DNA of 6,190 nt from Afipia sp. GTDB taxonomy: Bacteria > Pseudomonadota > Alphaproteobacteria > Rhizobiales > Xanthobacteraceae. The notes under the pieces were generated by a model. That model was not told the DNA's origin and ran no database searches. It saw only the letters and a program-made list of their open reading frames with translations. This document shows, one piece after another, positions 1 to 5,704 of this stretch; positions within the stretch are counted from its first letter, which is position 1, and each line of letters starts with the position of its first letter. The position numbers and the translations under genes are program-made. The stretch spans positions 1-6,190 of the forward strand of contig JAGVII010000698.1 of assembly GCA_020056155.1 (NCBI GenBank). Direction: 5' to 3'.

Positions 1-639
1 GGCCTGCACGGCATGCTCTCTAACGTGATGTATCCGTCGCTGTCCGGCACCAGCGTGTTCACGGATTTTGTCGAACTGCCGTCGCAGCTTTTCGAGCACT
101 GGCAGGAGCGGCCGGAGGTGCTGCAGACGTTCGCGCGACATTATCAAACCGGCGAACCGCTGCCGGCGGACCTGCTCGAGCGCTTTATCGCCGCGCGCAA
201 GTTCAATCAGGGCTTCGCTACGGTGGAGTTCGTTTCATCGGCGCTGATGGATCTCGAATTCCATACCCATCCGGCGGCCTCGATCACCGACGTGCGCGCC
301 TTCGAGAAGCAGGAACTTGACAAGATCGGCATGCCCGCCGAAATCGCGCTGCGCCACCGGCCGCAGCAGTTCGGCCACATCTTCTCCGGCGATCACTATG
401 CGTCGGGCTACTACAGCTACATGTGGTCCGAAGTGATGGACGCGGACGCGTTCGGCGCGTTCGAGGAGGCGCATGACATCTTCGATCCGGCGGTGGCGAA
501 GCGGCTCCACGACGACATCTATTCGTCAGGCGGATCACGCGATCCTGAAGACGCCTATATTGCCTTCCGGGGCCGCAAGCCCGAGCCTGACGCGCTGTTG
601 CGCCGACGCGGTCTGCTCAACGAGCCCGAAGCGGCGTGA
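1..639 (+). CDS. M3-family zinc metallopeptidase (Dcp / oligopeptidase-like), C-terminal part, 5'-truncated
   Basis: Open from base 1 in frame 1 to a TGA at 637-639, giving 212 residues; the start lies left of the window. M3 peptidases cleave short peptides, and Dcp types release dipeptides from C-termini, in the cytoplasm or periplasm. The window opens with GLHGM, which in this family directly follows the HEFGHA zinc motif, so the two zinc histidines and catalytic Glu are just outside. The third zinc ligand is visible as the Glu of DFVELPSQ (codon 73-75). The tyrosine-rich stretch HYASGYYSYMW (394-426) is the conserved substrate-binding region. The C-terminal SRDPEDAYIAFRGR and final LLRRRGL are also typical of the family. 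Assignment to M3 is secure; Dcp versus oligopeptidase A is not settled because the N-terminal two thirds are missing. The next gene is about 200 bp away beyond a palindromic repeat, so it is probably a separate transcript. Confidence 0.95.
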   Translation, partial: GLHGMLSNVMYPSLSGTSVFTDFVELPSQLFEHWQERPEVLQTFARHYQTGEPLPADLLERFIAARKFNQGFATVEFVSSALMDLEFHTHPAASITDVRAFEKQELDKIGMPAEIALRHRPQQFGHIFSGDHYASGYYSYMWSEVMDADAFGAFEEAHDIFDPAVAKRLHDDIYSSGGSRDPEDAYIAFRGRKPEPDALLRRRGLLNEPEAA

Positions 640-694
640 GGCCGATTTGCACATGACGATGCGCCATCGATCAGGAACGGGAGCTTTCCTTTTT

Positions 695-813
695 ACCTCT
701 CCCCGAGGGGGAGAGCTCGACGCGCGCAGCGCGACGGGTGAGGGGGTTCGAATATCGCCTTTGACATCTGGTGCCCCTCACCCCAACCCTGTCCTCCACC
801 GGGAGAGGGGGCG
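695..813. repeat. Dispersed intergenic palindromic repeat (composite stem-loop element)
   Basis: The gap between the peptidase and the DUF1007 gene contains a set of nested inverted repeats. CTCTCCCC (697-704) faces GGGGAGAG (708-715) across 3 bases. CGCGC (721-725) faces GCGCG (729-733). GGGTGAGGGG (736-745) faces CCCCTCACCC (774-783). The outer arm CCTCTCCC (696-703) can also pair with GGGAGAGG (801-808). From memory, elements reading CCTCTCCCC...GGTGAGGGGG...CCCCTCACCCC occur in many copies between genes in Bradyrhizobium and Rhodopseudomonas genomes. Their function is unknown; they may act as transcript stabilisers or terminators. The element is open in the frame of the downstream gene, which tempts gene callers to start that gene too early. 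The remaining gap sequence (640-694 and 814-835) shows nothing recognisable. Confidence 0.8.
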
Positions 814-835
814 CATCGGACGCCGGGCCAGTCAT

Positions 836-1483
836 GTGCGTCATCTCATCATTGGTCTGTGCGTTGCTATCGCTTTCGGTTTAACGACCGCCGCCGCGCA
901 GGCGCATCCGCATGTGTGGATCGTCGCCAAGAGCGAGCTGGTCTATGCGCCAGACGGATCGATCACCGGCGTGCGTCATGCATGGACCTTCGATGACATG
1001 TTCTCGACCTATGCCCTGCAAGGCATCGAGACCAAGACGAAGGGCGTCTATACCCGCGATGAGCTGAAGCCGCTGGCGCAAACCAACGTTGAGTCTCTTA
1101 AGGATTACGCCTTCTTCACCTTCGCCAAGACCGGGGCCGCTGGAAGTCAGAAGAAAGAGAAGTTCGACGATCCAGTCGACTACTACCTGGAGTACAAGGA
1201 CGCAGCGCTGACGCTGCACTTCACGCTGCCGTTCAAGACGCCGGTCAAGTCACCGGCGCTGGCGCTTGAGGTGTTCGATCCGTCCTACTTCATTGATTTC
1301 AAGCTGGATGAGAAAGATCCGGTCGTGCTGGTCGGCGCGCCGGCAAACTGCAAGCTCGCGCTCCAGCGCCCGACCGACGGCAGCGCGCAGGCGCAGACCA
1401 TGAACGAGCAGACCTTCCTGAACGGCGACAATTCGAACTACGGCGCCATGTTCGCCAACAAAATCACGGTGGACTGCCCCTGA
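836..1483 (+). CDS. DUF1007 family secreted protein, ZevA-like periplasmic partner of a NicO metal permease
   Basis: A protein of 215 residues if started at GTG 836. That start gives a clean signal peptide: MRH, a hydrophobic core LIIGLCVAIAFGL, and an AQA cleavage site after residue 23. The mature N-terminus would be HPHVW, a histidine-bearing motif conserved in DUF1007 and plausibly metal-binding. Other family marks are the W-TFDDMFS segment (residues 50-57) and a C-terminal Cys172/Cys214 pair that could form a disulfide in the periplasm. The frame stays open upstream (ATG at 653), but that extension translates the palindromic repeat and would bury the signal peptide, so I reject it. No good Shine-Dalgarno precedes 836, which leaves the exact start slightly uncertain. 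The stop overlaps the next gene's start by one base (TGATG, 1481-1485), implying translational coupling with the permease. In Haemophilus the equivalent pair, ZevAB, serves zinc acquisition; the metal here is inferred, not shown. Confidence 0.88.
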   Translation: MRHLIIGLCVAIAFGLTTAAAQAHPHVWIVAKSELVYAPDGSITGVRHAWTFDDMFSTYALQGIETKTKGVYTRDELKPLAQTNVESLKDYAFFTFAKTGAAGSQKKEKFDDPVDYYLEYKDAALTLHFTLPFKTPVKSPALALEVFDPSYFIDFKLDEKDPVVLVGAPANCKLALQRPTDGSAQAQTMNEQTFLNGDNSNYGAMFANKITVDCP

Positions 1484-2610
1484 TGCCGCTACGTCTGTCG
1501 CTTACGCGGATTGCGATCATCGGTTTCATCGCGCTTGTTGCTGCTGGCCTCGCCGATAGCCTGCTTCATGCCGCCTGGGCGCAGAATCCGTTCGGCGCGC
1601 CGAAGGGCGCCGTGCCGGATTCGCAGGCAGGCGGCATCGTGGGCTGGCTGCTCGCCAAGCAATCCGAATTCTACCGCCAGATGTCAGCGACCATTCGCGC
1701 GGCCAAGACCGATGGCAGTGCAGTGTGGGCGCTGCTCGGCATTTCCTTCGCTTACGGCGTATTTCACGCAGCGGGTCCCGGTCATGGCAAGGCCGTGATC
1801 TCGTCCTACCTCGTTGCCAACGAGGAGACCGCGCGCCGCGGCATCGCACTCTCGTTCGCATCCGCCCTGATGCAGGCGCTCGTTGCGATTGCGATTGTCG
1901 GCATCGGCGCGTTGCTGCTCAACGCCACCGCGAAGACCATGTGCAGCGCCGAGCGCGTCATTGAAATTGCGAGCTACGGCCTGATCGCAGCGCTAGGGGC
2001 GCGGCTGGTCTACGCTAAGGGCGGCGGGTTCTTCCGCGCCTTGCGGTCGTTGCGTGGTGCCCCGTCGCAACTGGTTCCAGCCATGGCGCACGGTCACGAT
2101 CATCATGGCCACGCCCACGATCATGCCCACGCCTCTGCTCACGCGCATCATGTCCACCACGATCACGCTCATCATGGACACACTCATCATGCCCACGATC
2201 ACGCCGACCACGTTCACGACGAGCATTGCGGGCACTCGCACGGGCCGGAACCGAGCGCGCTTGCCGGTCCAGGCGGCTGGTCGCGCGGATTGAGCGCCAT
2301 TTTGACGGTCGGCATCCGGCCTTGTTCCGGCGCCATTCTGGTGCTGGTGTTTGCGCTGGCACAGGGATTGTTCTGGACCGGCGTCGCGGCGACGCTGTTG
2401 ATGGGACTTGGCACCGCGATTACGGTTTCCGCCATTGCGATCATCGCTGTGTCGGCAAAGGGCCTTGCCAGCCGCATGGCCGCCGGCCGTGACGGCAGCG
2501 GCGTGGTTTTGCTGCGCGGAATCGAGTTTGGCGCGGCCGCTCTGGTGCTGCTGTTTGGCACCGGGCTGCTGCTGGGATACATTGCCGCAGAACGTGTCAC
2601 TTGCTTCTGA
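1483..2610 (+). CDS. NicO-family nickel/cobalt (or zinc) transporter with histidine-rich loop, RcnA/ZevB-like
   Basis: A 375-residue inner-membrane protein. The N-terminus (residues 9-34) is a signal peptide or first membrane segment ending AWAQNPFG. Further hydrophobic segments lie near 79-97, 121-147, 159-177, 282-296, 303-324 and 345-368. The NicO signature HAAGPGHGK spans residues 95-103, in the first core helix after the N-terminal domain, and carries likely metal-coordinating His95 and His101. A second conserved motif, RPCSG (279-283), opens the second half. Between the halves, residues 203-253 form a loop with 26 histidines in 51 residues, interspersed with Asp, Ala and Gly, consistent with metal capture or buffering. 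The ATG overlaps the DUF1007 stop by one base, so the two are made together. RcnA-type relatives export Ni/Co, while ZevB-type relatives paired with DUF1007 support zinc uptake. Pairing favours the latter, but sequence alone does not fix the direction or metal. Confidence 0.9.
   Translation: MPLRLSLTRIAIIGFIALVAAGLADSLLHAAWAQNPFGAPKGAVPDSQAGGIVGWLLAKQSEFYRQMSATIRAAKTDGSAVWALLGISFAYGVFHAAGPGHGKAVISSYLVANEETARRGIALSFASALMQALVAIAIVGIGALLLNATAKTMCSAERVIEIASYGLIAALGARLVYAKGGGFFRALRSLRGAPSQLVPAMAHGHDHHGHAHDHAHASAHAHHVHHDHAHHGHTHHAHDHADHVHDEHCGHSHGPEPSALAGPGGWSRGLSAILTVGIRPCSGAILVLVFALAQGLFWTGVAATLLMGLGTAITVSAIAIIAVSAKGLASRMAAGRDGSGVVLLRGIEFGAAALVLLFGTGLLLGYIAAERVTCF
2089..2241 (+). repeat. Histidine-rich codon-repeat tract within the NicO permease
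   Basis: This stretch encodes residues 203-253 of the permease. It is built from short degenerate CAC/CAT-based units, with CACGAT and CATCATG words recurring irregularly (for example near 2096, 2115, 2159 and 2194). Histidines occur mainly as HxH and HH pairs. One cysteine (residue 249, in HCGHSHG) ends the tract. The irregular reuse of the same short words suggests growth by slippage or unequal exchange, so the length probably differs between strains. Confidence 0.85.
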
Positions 2611-2659
2611 TCGCGGTCGCCTTGACAACATTTTGGCAACGCGCGATGCCAGACCCGTC

Positions 2660-3697
2660 ATGACAAAGGTTATTCCTCTCGACGCCCATCGGCCGGCCGC
2701 GCAGGCGACGCCTTCGCGCGTCGGCGTGCTGCTGGTCAATCTCGGCACGCCCGATACCGCAGACGCCCGTGGCGTGCGGGTTTATCTTCGGGAATTCCTG
2801 TCCGATCCCCGCGTGATCGAAAATCAGGGGCTGATCTGGCAGTTGATCCTCAACGGGATCGTTCTTGTGATCCGTCCGGGCCGCAAGGCGAAGGATTATC
2901 TCAAGATCTGGAATACCGAGCGGAACGAGTCGCCGCTGAAAACGATCACGCGCGCGCAGGCCGAGAAGCTGGCGGCGTCGATTGCCGACCAGAGACACGT
3001 GATCGTCGACTGGGGCATGCGCTACGGCAACCCGTCGCTCAAGTCGCGGATCGACGCGCTGACGGAGCAGGGCTGCGACCGTATTCTGGTGATGCCGCTG
3101 TATCCGCAATACTCCGCGTCGACCTCGGCCACGGTGGTCGACAAGGTCGCCGCTGCTCTGAAGGACATGCGCGCGCAGCCAACCGTTCGCTTCACACCGC
3201 CTTATTACGACGAGCCGGACTATATCGACGCGCTCGCTGTATCGATCGAGCGGCATCTTGCCACGCTGCCGTTCAAGCCCGAACGGATCATCGCGTCGTT
3301 CCACGGCATGCCGCAGTCTTACATCGACAAGGGCGATCCCTATCAGAAGCAGTGCGTCGCGACGATCGAAGCACTGCGCGCGCGCATGGGGCTGGACGAC
3401 AAGGGTCTGATGCTGACGTTTCAGTCACGTTTCGGCTACCAGCAGTGGCTTCAGCCCTATACCGACAAGACTATCGAACAGCTCGCCAGGGACGGCGTGC
3501 GGCGGATTGCCGTCGTCACGCCGGGATTCTCTGCGGATTGCCTGGAGACGCTGGAAGAAATCGCCCAGGAGAACGCCGAAATCTTCCACCACGCCGGTGG
3601 TCAGGATTTCTCGGCCATTCCATGCCTGAACGACAGTGACGAGGGCATGGATGTGATCCGCCAGCTTGTTCTGCGCGAGCTGCAAGGCTGGATCTGA
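2660..3697 (+). CDS. hemH: Ferrochelatase (protoporphyrin ferro-lyase)
   Basis: A protein of 345 residues, the usual length for proteobacterial HemH, which inserts Fe2+ into protoporphyrin IX as the last step of protohaem synthesis. The N-terminal VGVLLVNLGTPD (21-32) is the family opening. The catalytic histidine is His215 in SFHGMPQSY, and the metal-site glutamate is Glu296 in FSADCLETLEE, matching human Glu343. LTFQSRFGYQQWLQPYT (252-268) is the conserved porphyrin-cleft segment. The four cysteines (139, 232, 294, 322) are scattered and there is no C-terminal Cys-rich extension, so a mammalian-type [2Fe-2S] cluster is not evident. I chose ATG 2660 because the conserved domain begins 20 residues later; it has no strong Shine-Dalgarno. 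The frame is open further upstream but only by overlapping the permease gene. It lies 49 bp after the permease on the same strand, so read-through is possible. A TTGACA at 2622-2627 has no convincing -10 partner. I see no Irr or Fur box. Confidence 0.97.
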   Translation: MTKVIPLDAHRPAAQATPSRVGVLLVNLGTPDTADARGVRVYLREFLSDPRVIENQGLIWQLILNGIVLVIRPGRKAKDYLKIWNTERNESPLKTITRAQAEKLAASIADQRHVIVDWGMRYGNPSLKSRIDALTEQGCDRILVMPLYPQYSASTSATVVDKVAAALKDMRAQPTVRFTPPYYDEPDYIDALAVSIERHLATLPFKPERIIASFHGMPQSYIDKGDPYQKQCVATIEALRARMGLDDKGLMLTFQSRFGYQQWLQPYTDKTIEQLARDGVRRIAVVTPGFSADCLETLEEIAQENAEIFHHAGGQDFSAIPCLNDSDEGMDVIRQLVLRELQGWI

Positions 3698-3837
3698 CAG
3701 GCCGGCCAGCGGTTTGTTCGAACCGTATTCCCCGTTTGATCGACCAAGAATCGGCCAGGAGCAGGGCGGCTGTCGTGCGCCCGTGCTAGACTGACGTCGA
3801 GCCTCGCGTTTCAGATTCGCCCGCAGGGAGTTTTTCA

Positions 3838-4818
3838 ATGTCCGGTTTCGATATTTTCGCGATTGCATTCGTGCTGCTTGTCATTTTCACGCTGTTTGCC
3901 GGCGTGAAAACAGTATCGCAGGGCTATGACTGGACCATCGAACGGTTCGGCAAGTACACCCGCACGCTGGGTCCGGGCCTCAACATCATTATTCCGTACT
4001 TCGATCGCGTTGGCCGCAAGGTGAACATGATGGAGCAGGTGATTGAAATCCCGCAGCAGGAAGTCATTACCAAGGATAACGCCACCGTTACGGTGGACGG
4101 CGTCACGTTCTATCAGGTGTTCGATGCCGCCAAGGCCAGCTACGAGGTTTCGAACCTCAATCAGGCAATCGTGACGCTGACCATGACCAACATCCGTTCG
4201 GTGATGGGCTCGATGGACCTCGATCAGGTTCTGTCACACCGCGACGAGATCAACGAGCGTCTGCTGCGCGTGGTGGATGCTGCGGTTTCGCCCTGGGGCG
4301 TCAAGGTGAATCGCATCGAGATCAAGGACATCGTCCCGCCGCACGATCTGGTCGAGGCGATGGGCCGTCAGATGAAGGCCGAGCGCGTCAAGCGCGCGGA
4401 CATTCTTCAGGCCGAGGGCCAGCGCCAGTCGGAAATTTTACGCGCGGAAGGCGCCAAGCAGGCGCAGATTCTTCAGGCCGAAGGCCGCCGCGAGGCGGCG
4501 TTCCGTGACGCCGAAGCCCGCGAACGCGCTGCCGAAGCTGAAGCCAAGGCCACCGAGATGGTGAGCAATTCCATCGCCAGCGGAGACGTGGCCGCGCTGA
4601 ACTACTTCATCGCCGACAAGTACATCAAGGCTTTCGGACAACTCGCCGAGTCACCAAATCAGAAAATCATCATGCTGCCGATGGAAGCGACCGGCATGCT
4701 GAGTTCTCTTGCGGGAATTGGCGAGATCGCCAAGGCGACCTTCGGCGATGGCGGATCGGCGTCGGCGCCGCGGCGTCCGCCAACCGTGCCCAACACCAAT
4801 TCACCCAAGTCGACGTAG
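3838..4818 (+). CDS. SPFH/Band 7 (stomatin-like) membrane protein, QmcA/YbbK type
   Basis: A 326-residue protein with one N-terminal membrane segment (about residues 5-23). The SPFH domain follows, starting at [31 protein letters not shown] (28-58) and including the [17 protein letters not shown] core (78-94). Residues about 172-240 are a charged, Ala/Glu-rich coiled coil. A short helical region [13 protein letters not shown] (254-266) and a Gly-Ser-Pro-rich tail follow. Family members assemble into large cage-like oligomers on the inner membrane and are linked to membrane quality control, often with the FtsH protease. The start ATG has a good Shine-Dalgarno, AGGGAG at 3825-3830, 7 bases upstream. 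The next gene is an NfeD protein, the standard genetic partner of this class; together they are presumably one operon. The 140 bp gap upstream of this gene probably holds its promoter, but I could not identify one with confidence. Confidence 0.95.
   Translation: MSGFDIFAIAFVLLVIFTLFAGVKTVSQGYDWTIERFGKYTRTLGPGLNIIIPYFDRVGRKVNMMEQVIEIPQQEVITKDNATVTVDGVTFYQVFDAAKASYEVSNLNQAIVTLTMTNIRSVMGSMDLDQVLSHRDEINERLLRVVDAAVSPWGVKVNRIEIKDIVPPHDLVEAMGRQMKAERVKRADILQAEGQRQSEILRAEGAKQAQILQAEGRREAAFRDAEARERAAEAEAKATEMVSNSIASGDVAALNYFIADKYIKAFGQLAESPNQKIIMLPMEATGMLSSLAGIGEIAKATFGDGGSASAPRRPPTVPNTNSPKST
4402..4500 (+). repeat. Three tandem 33-bp (11-residue) repeats in the SPFH coiled coil
   Basis: Three consecutive in-frame 33-bp units (4402-4434, 4435-4467, 4468-4500) encode [22 protein letters not shown] and [11 protein letters not shown]. 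Units 1 and 3 match at 18 of their first 19 bases, while unit 2 is more diverged. Eleven-residue periodicity is common in SPFH coiled coils and fits a slightly right-handed coil packing in the oligomer wall. Confidence 0.85.
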
Positions 4819-4820
4819 GG
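4817..4820 (+). promoter_or_regulatory. Shine-Dalgarno that decides the NfeD start
   Basis: AGGG at 4817-4820, overlapping the SPFH stop codon (TAG 4816-4818), sits 10 bases before ATG 4831 but only one base before the in-frame TTG at 4822. This makes ATG 4831 (or the adjacent ATG 4834) the realistic start. Confidence 0.5.
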
Positions 4821-4830
4821 ATTGCGCCCG

Positions 4831-5274
4831 ATGATGGACCTTTTGTCGAAACTCGGGTCGTGGAACTGGCTGATCCTCAGCGTCGTGCTGATGGCGATTG
4901 AGACATTCGCACCAGGCGTGTTCATGCTCTGGCTTGGGCTCGCCGCGCTGATCGTCGGGCTGCTGTCGTTCGGCGTCGCATGGTCGTGGCAGGCGCAGAT
5001 CATCATCTTCGCGGCGCTGTCGGTCGCGATGGTGCCGCTGTGGCGCTATTACTCGGGGCGGAATGCGAGCCCGACCGACAAGCCGTTCCTCAACAAGCGC
5101 GCGGAGGGCCTGATCGGGCGCGTCTTCACCCTCGAGAAGCCGATTGTCGACGGCATCGGCACGGTGCGGATCGACGACACGGTCTGGCGCGTTTCGGGGC
5201 CGGATGCGTCGTCCGGCAGCCGCGTCAAGGTCGTAAGCGCGGACGGTGCGAGCCTGCGTGTGGAGCCGGCTTGA
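4831..5274 (+). CDS. NfeD family protein (membrane helices plus OB-fold), partner of the SPFH protein
   Basis: A protein of 147 residues from ATG 4831. It begins with hydrophobic segments around residues 9-25, 28-46 and 51-68. A short linker (SGRNASPTDKPFLNKRAE) leads to a C-terminal NfeD OB-fold of about 55 residues, beginning LIGRVFTLEKPIVDG and ending SLRVEPA. This is the short NfeD class (like E. coli YbbJ), without the N-terminal ClpP-like protease domain of long NfeD proteins. Such proteins bind the neighbouring SPFH protein and are thought to modulate its assembly. It starts 12 bp after the SPFH stop, so the two are almost certainly co-transcribed. A TTG at 4822 would add three residues but is badly placed relative to the ribosome site. 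It ends only 11 bp from the convergent HxlR gene, with no obvious terminator hairpin between them. Confidence 0.93.
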   Translation: MMDLLSKLGSWNWLILSVVLMAIETFAPGVFMLWLGLAALIVGLLSFGVAWSWQAQIIIFAALSVAMVPLWRYYSGRNASPTDKPFLNKRAEGLIGRVFTLEKPIVDGIGTVRIDDTVWRVSGPDASSGSRVKVVSADGASLRVEPA

Positions 5275-5285
5275 TCTGAGCCTGA

Positions 5286-5633
5286 TTATTTTGCCTTTTG
5301 CGCTTTGCTCCATTTGTCCGCGAAGCGGTGAAGCGGCATGAAAGTGCCGAGCAGCTCCTTGCCCTGAACCGTCAATTGATAACCGCCGGCGTCGCGCTTT
5401 TCGACGAAGCCGGCCGTGCGCAATTCGGCCAGCCGCGCCTGAATCACCGTCGGTGAAGCGTCATCGCACGCCGCGCGCAGCTCGCGCGATGTCAGCGCTT
5501 TTTCCCGCATCTCCCAGACGATCCTGAGCGTCCATCGCCGTCCCAGCAGATCGAGCAGCGCCATGATCGGGCGGCCCGATGCCGAGCCGCGTACAAGTCT
5601 CGTTCTGACCGCGGGTTCCGGTTTGCTGACCAT
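5286..5633 (-). CDS. HxlR-family winged-helix transcriptional regulator
   Basis: A 115-residue DNA-binding protein read leftward from ATG 5633-5631 to TAA 5288-5286. Its Shine-Dalgarno (AAGAGG on the minus strand, 5645-5640) is 6 bases from the start. The HxlR core begins PIMALLDLLGRRWTLRIVWEM (residues 22-42). The helix-turn-helix follows as SRELRAACDDASPTVIQARLAELRTAGFVEKR (49-80), and a short wing as GGYQLTVQGKELL. The family usually acts as a dimeric sensor of reactive electrophiles or of the metabolite degraded by a neighbouring enzyme. Two differences stand out. The N-terminal Cys that many redox-sensing members carry just before the core is absent (G20-R21-P22 here), leaving Cys56 as the only cysteine. 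The wing is also shorter than in typical members. It is divergent from an AhpD-like gene, with a paired inverted repeat between them, so it probably controls that gene and itself. The ligand is unknown. Confidence 0.9.
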   Translation of the reverse strand: MVSKPEPAVRTRLVRGSASGRPIMALLDLLGRRWTLRIVWEMREKALTSRELRAACDDASPTVIQARLAELRTAGFVEKRDAGGYQLTVQGKELLGTFMPLHRFADKWSKAQKAK

Positions 5634-5649
5634 GATAAGCCTCTTGCCT

Positions 5650-5672
5650 TGTGCTATTGAAAGTGTAGCATT
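5650..5672. promoter_or_regulatory. Putative HxlR operator 1 (GCTA-N9-TAGC)
   Basis: The inverted repeat TGCTA (5652-5656)/TAGCA (5666-5670) is separated by 9 bases and centred on 5661, between the divergent HxlR and AhpD-like genes. It matches operator 2 at 16 of 23 positions. A TTGAAA (5657-5662) inside it could be the -35 of the rightward gene, and TACACT on the minus strand (5667-5662) could be a leftward -10. Binding would therefore block both promoters. The promoter elements are weak guesses; the repeat itself is plainly visible. Confidence 0.65.
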
Positions 5673-5694
5673 GCGCTATCGATACAGTAGCACA
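5672..5694. promoter_or_regulatory. Putative HxlR operator 2 (GCTA-N9-TAGC)
   Basis: This second copy has GCTA at 5675-5678, nine bases, then TAGC at 5688-5691, centred on 5683. That is exactly 22 bp, about two helical turns, from operator 1, which puts two bound dimers on the same DNA face. It ends directly on the Shine-Dalgarno of the rightward gene (AGGAG, 5694-5698). A weak -10-like GATACA (5681-5686) lies within it. Confidence 0.65.
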
Positions 5695-5704
5695 GGAGTT
5701 CCAG

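Noticed and set aside
473..835. Long N-terminal extension of the DUF1007 gene, overlapping the peptidase gene
   Set aside because: The open frame here overlaps the well-supported peptidase C-terminus and then a palindromic repeat. The true product has a complete signal peptide starting at GTG 836.
2622..2650. Promoter for hemH based on TTGACA at 2622-2627
   Set aside because: At 17-18 bp spacing the -10 position reads GATGCC or ATGCCA, a poor match, so the single hexamer is not enough.
1993..2748. Long minus-strand open frame opposite the permease and the hemH start
   Set aside because: It is the antisense shadow of the high-GC permease gene. It encodes low-complexity valine/methionine-rich sequence opposite the His tract and no recognisable domain.
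2597..3304. Minus-strand open frame of 235 codons opposite hemH
   Set aside because: It lies inside a secure ferrochelatase gene, is Arg/His/Asp-rich as expected for the antisense of GC-rich coding DNA, and shows no family motif.
3698..3712. Terminator after hemH from the palindrome GGCCGGCC (3700-3707)
   Set aside because: The palindrome has no loop and no T-run follows, so it does not form a normal intrinsic terminator.
3736..3792. Promoter for the SPFH-NfeD operon (TTGATC at 3736 or TAGACT at 3787)
   Set aside because: Neither hexamer has a partner at normal spacing. A promoter is likely in this gap but cannot be placed.
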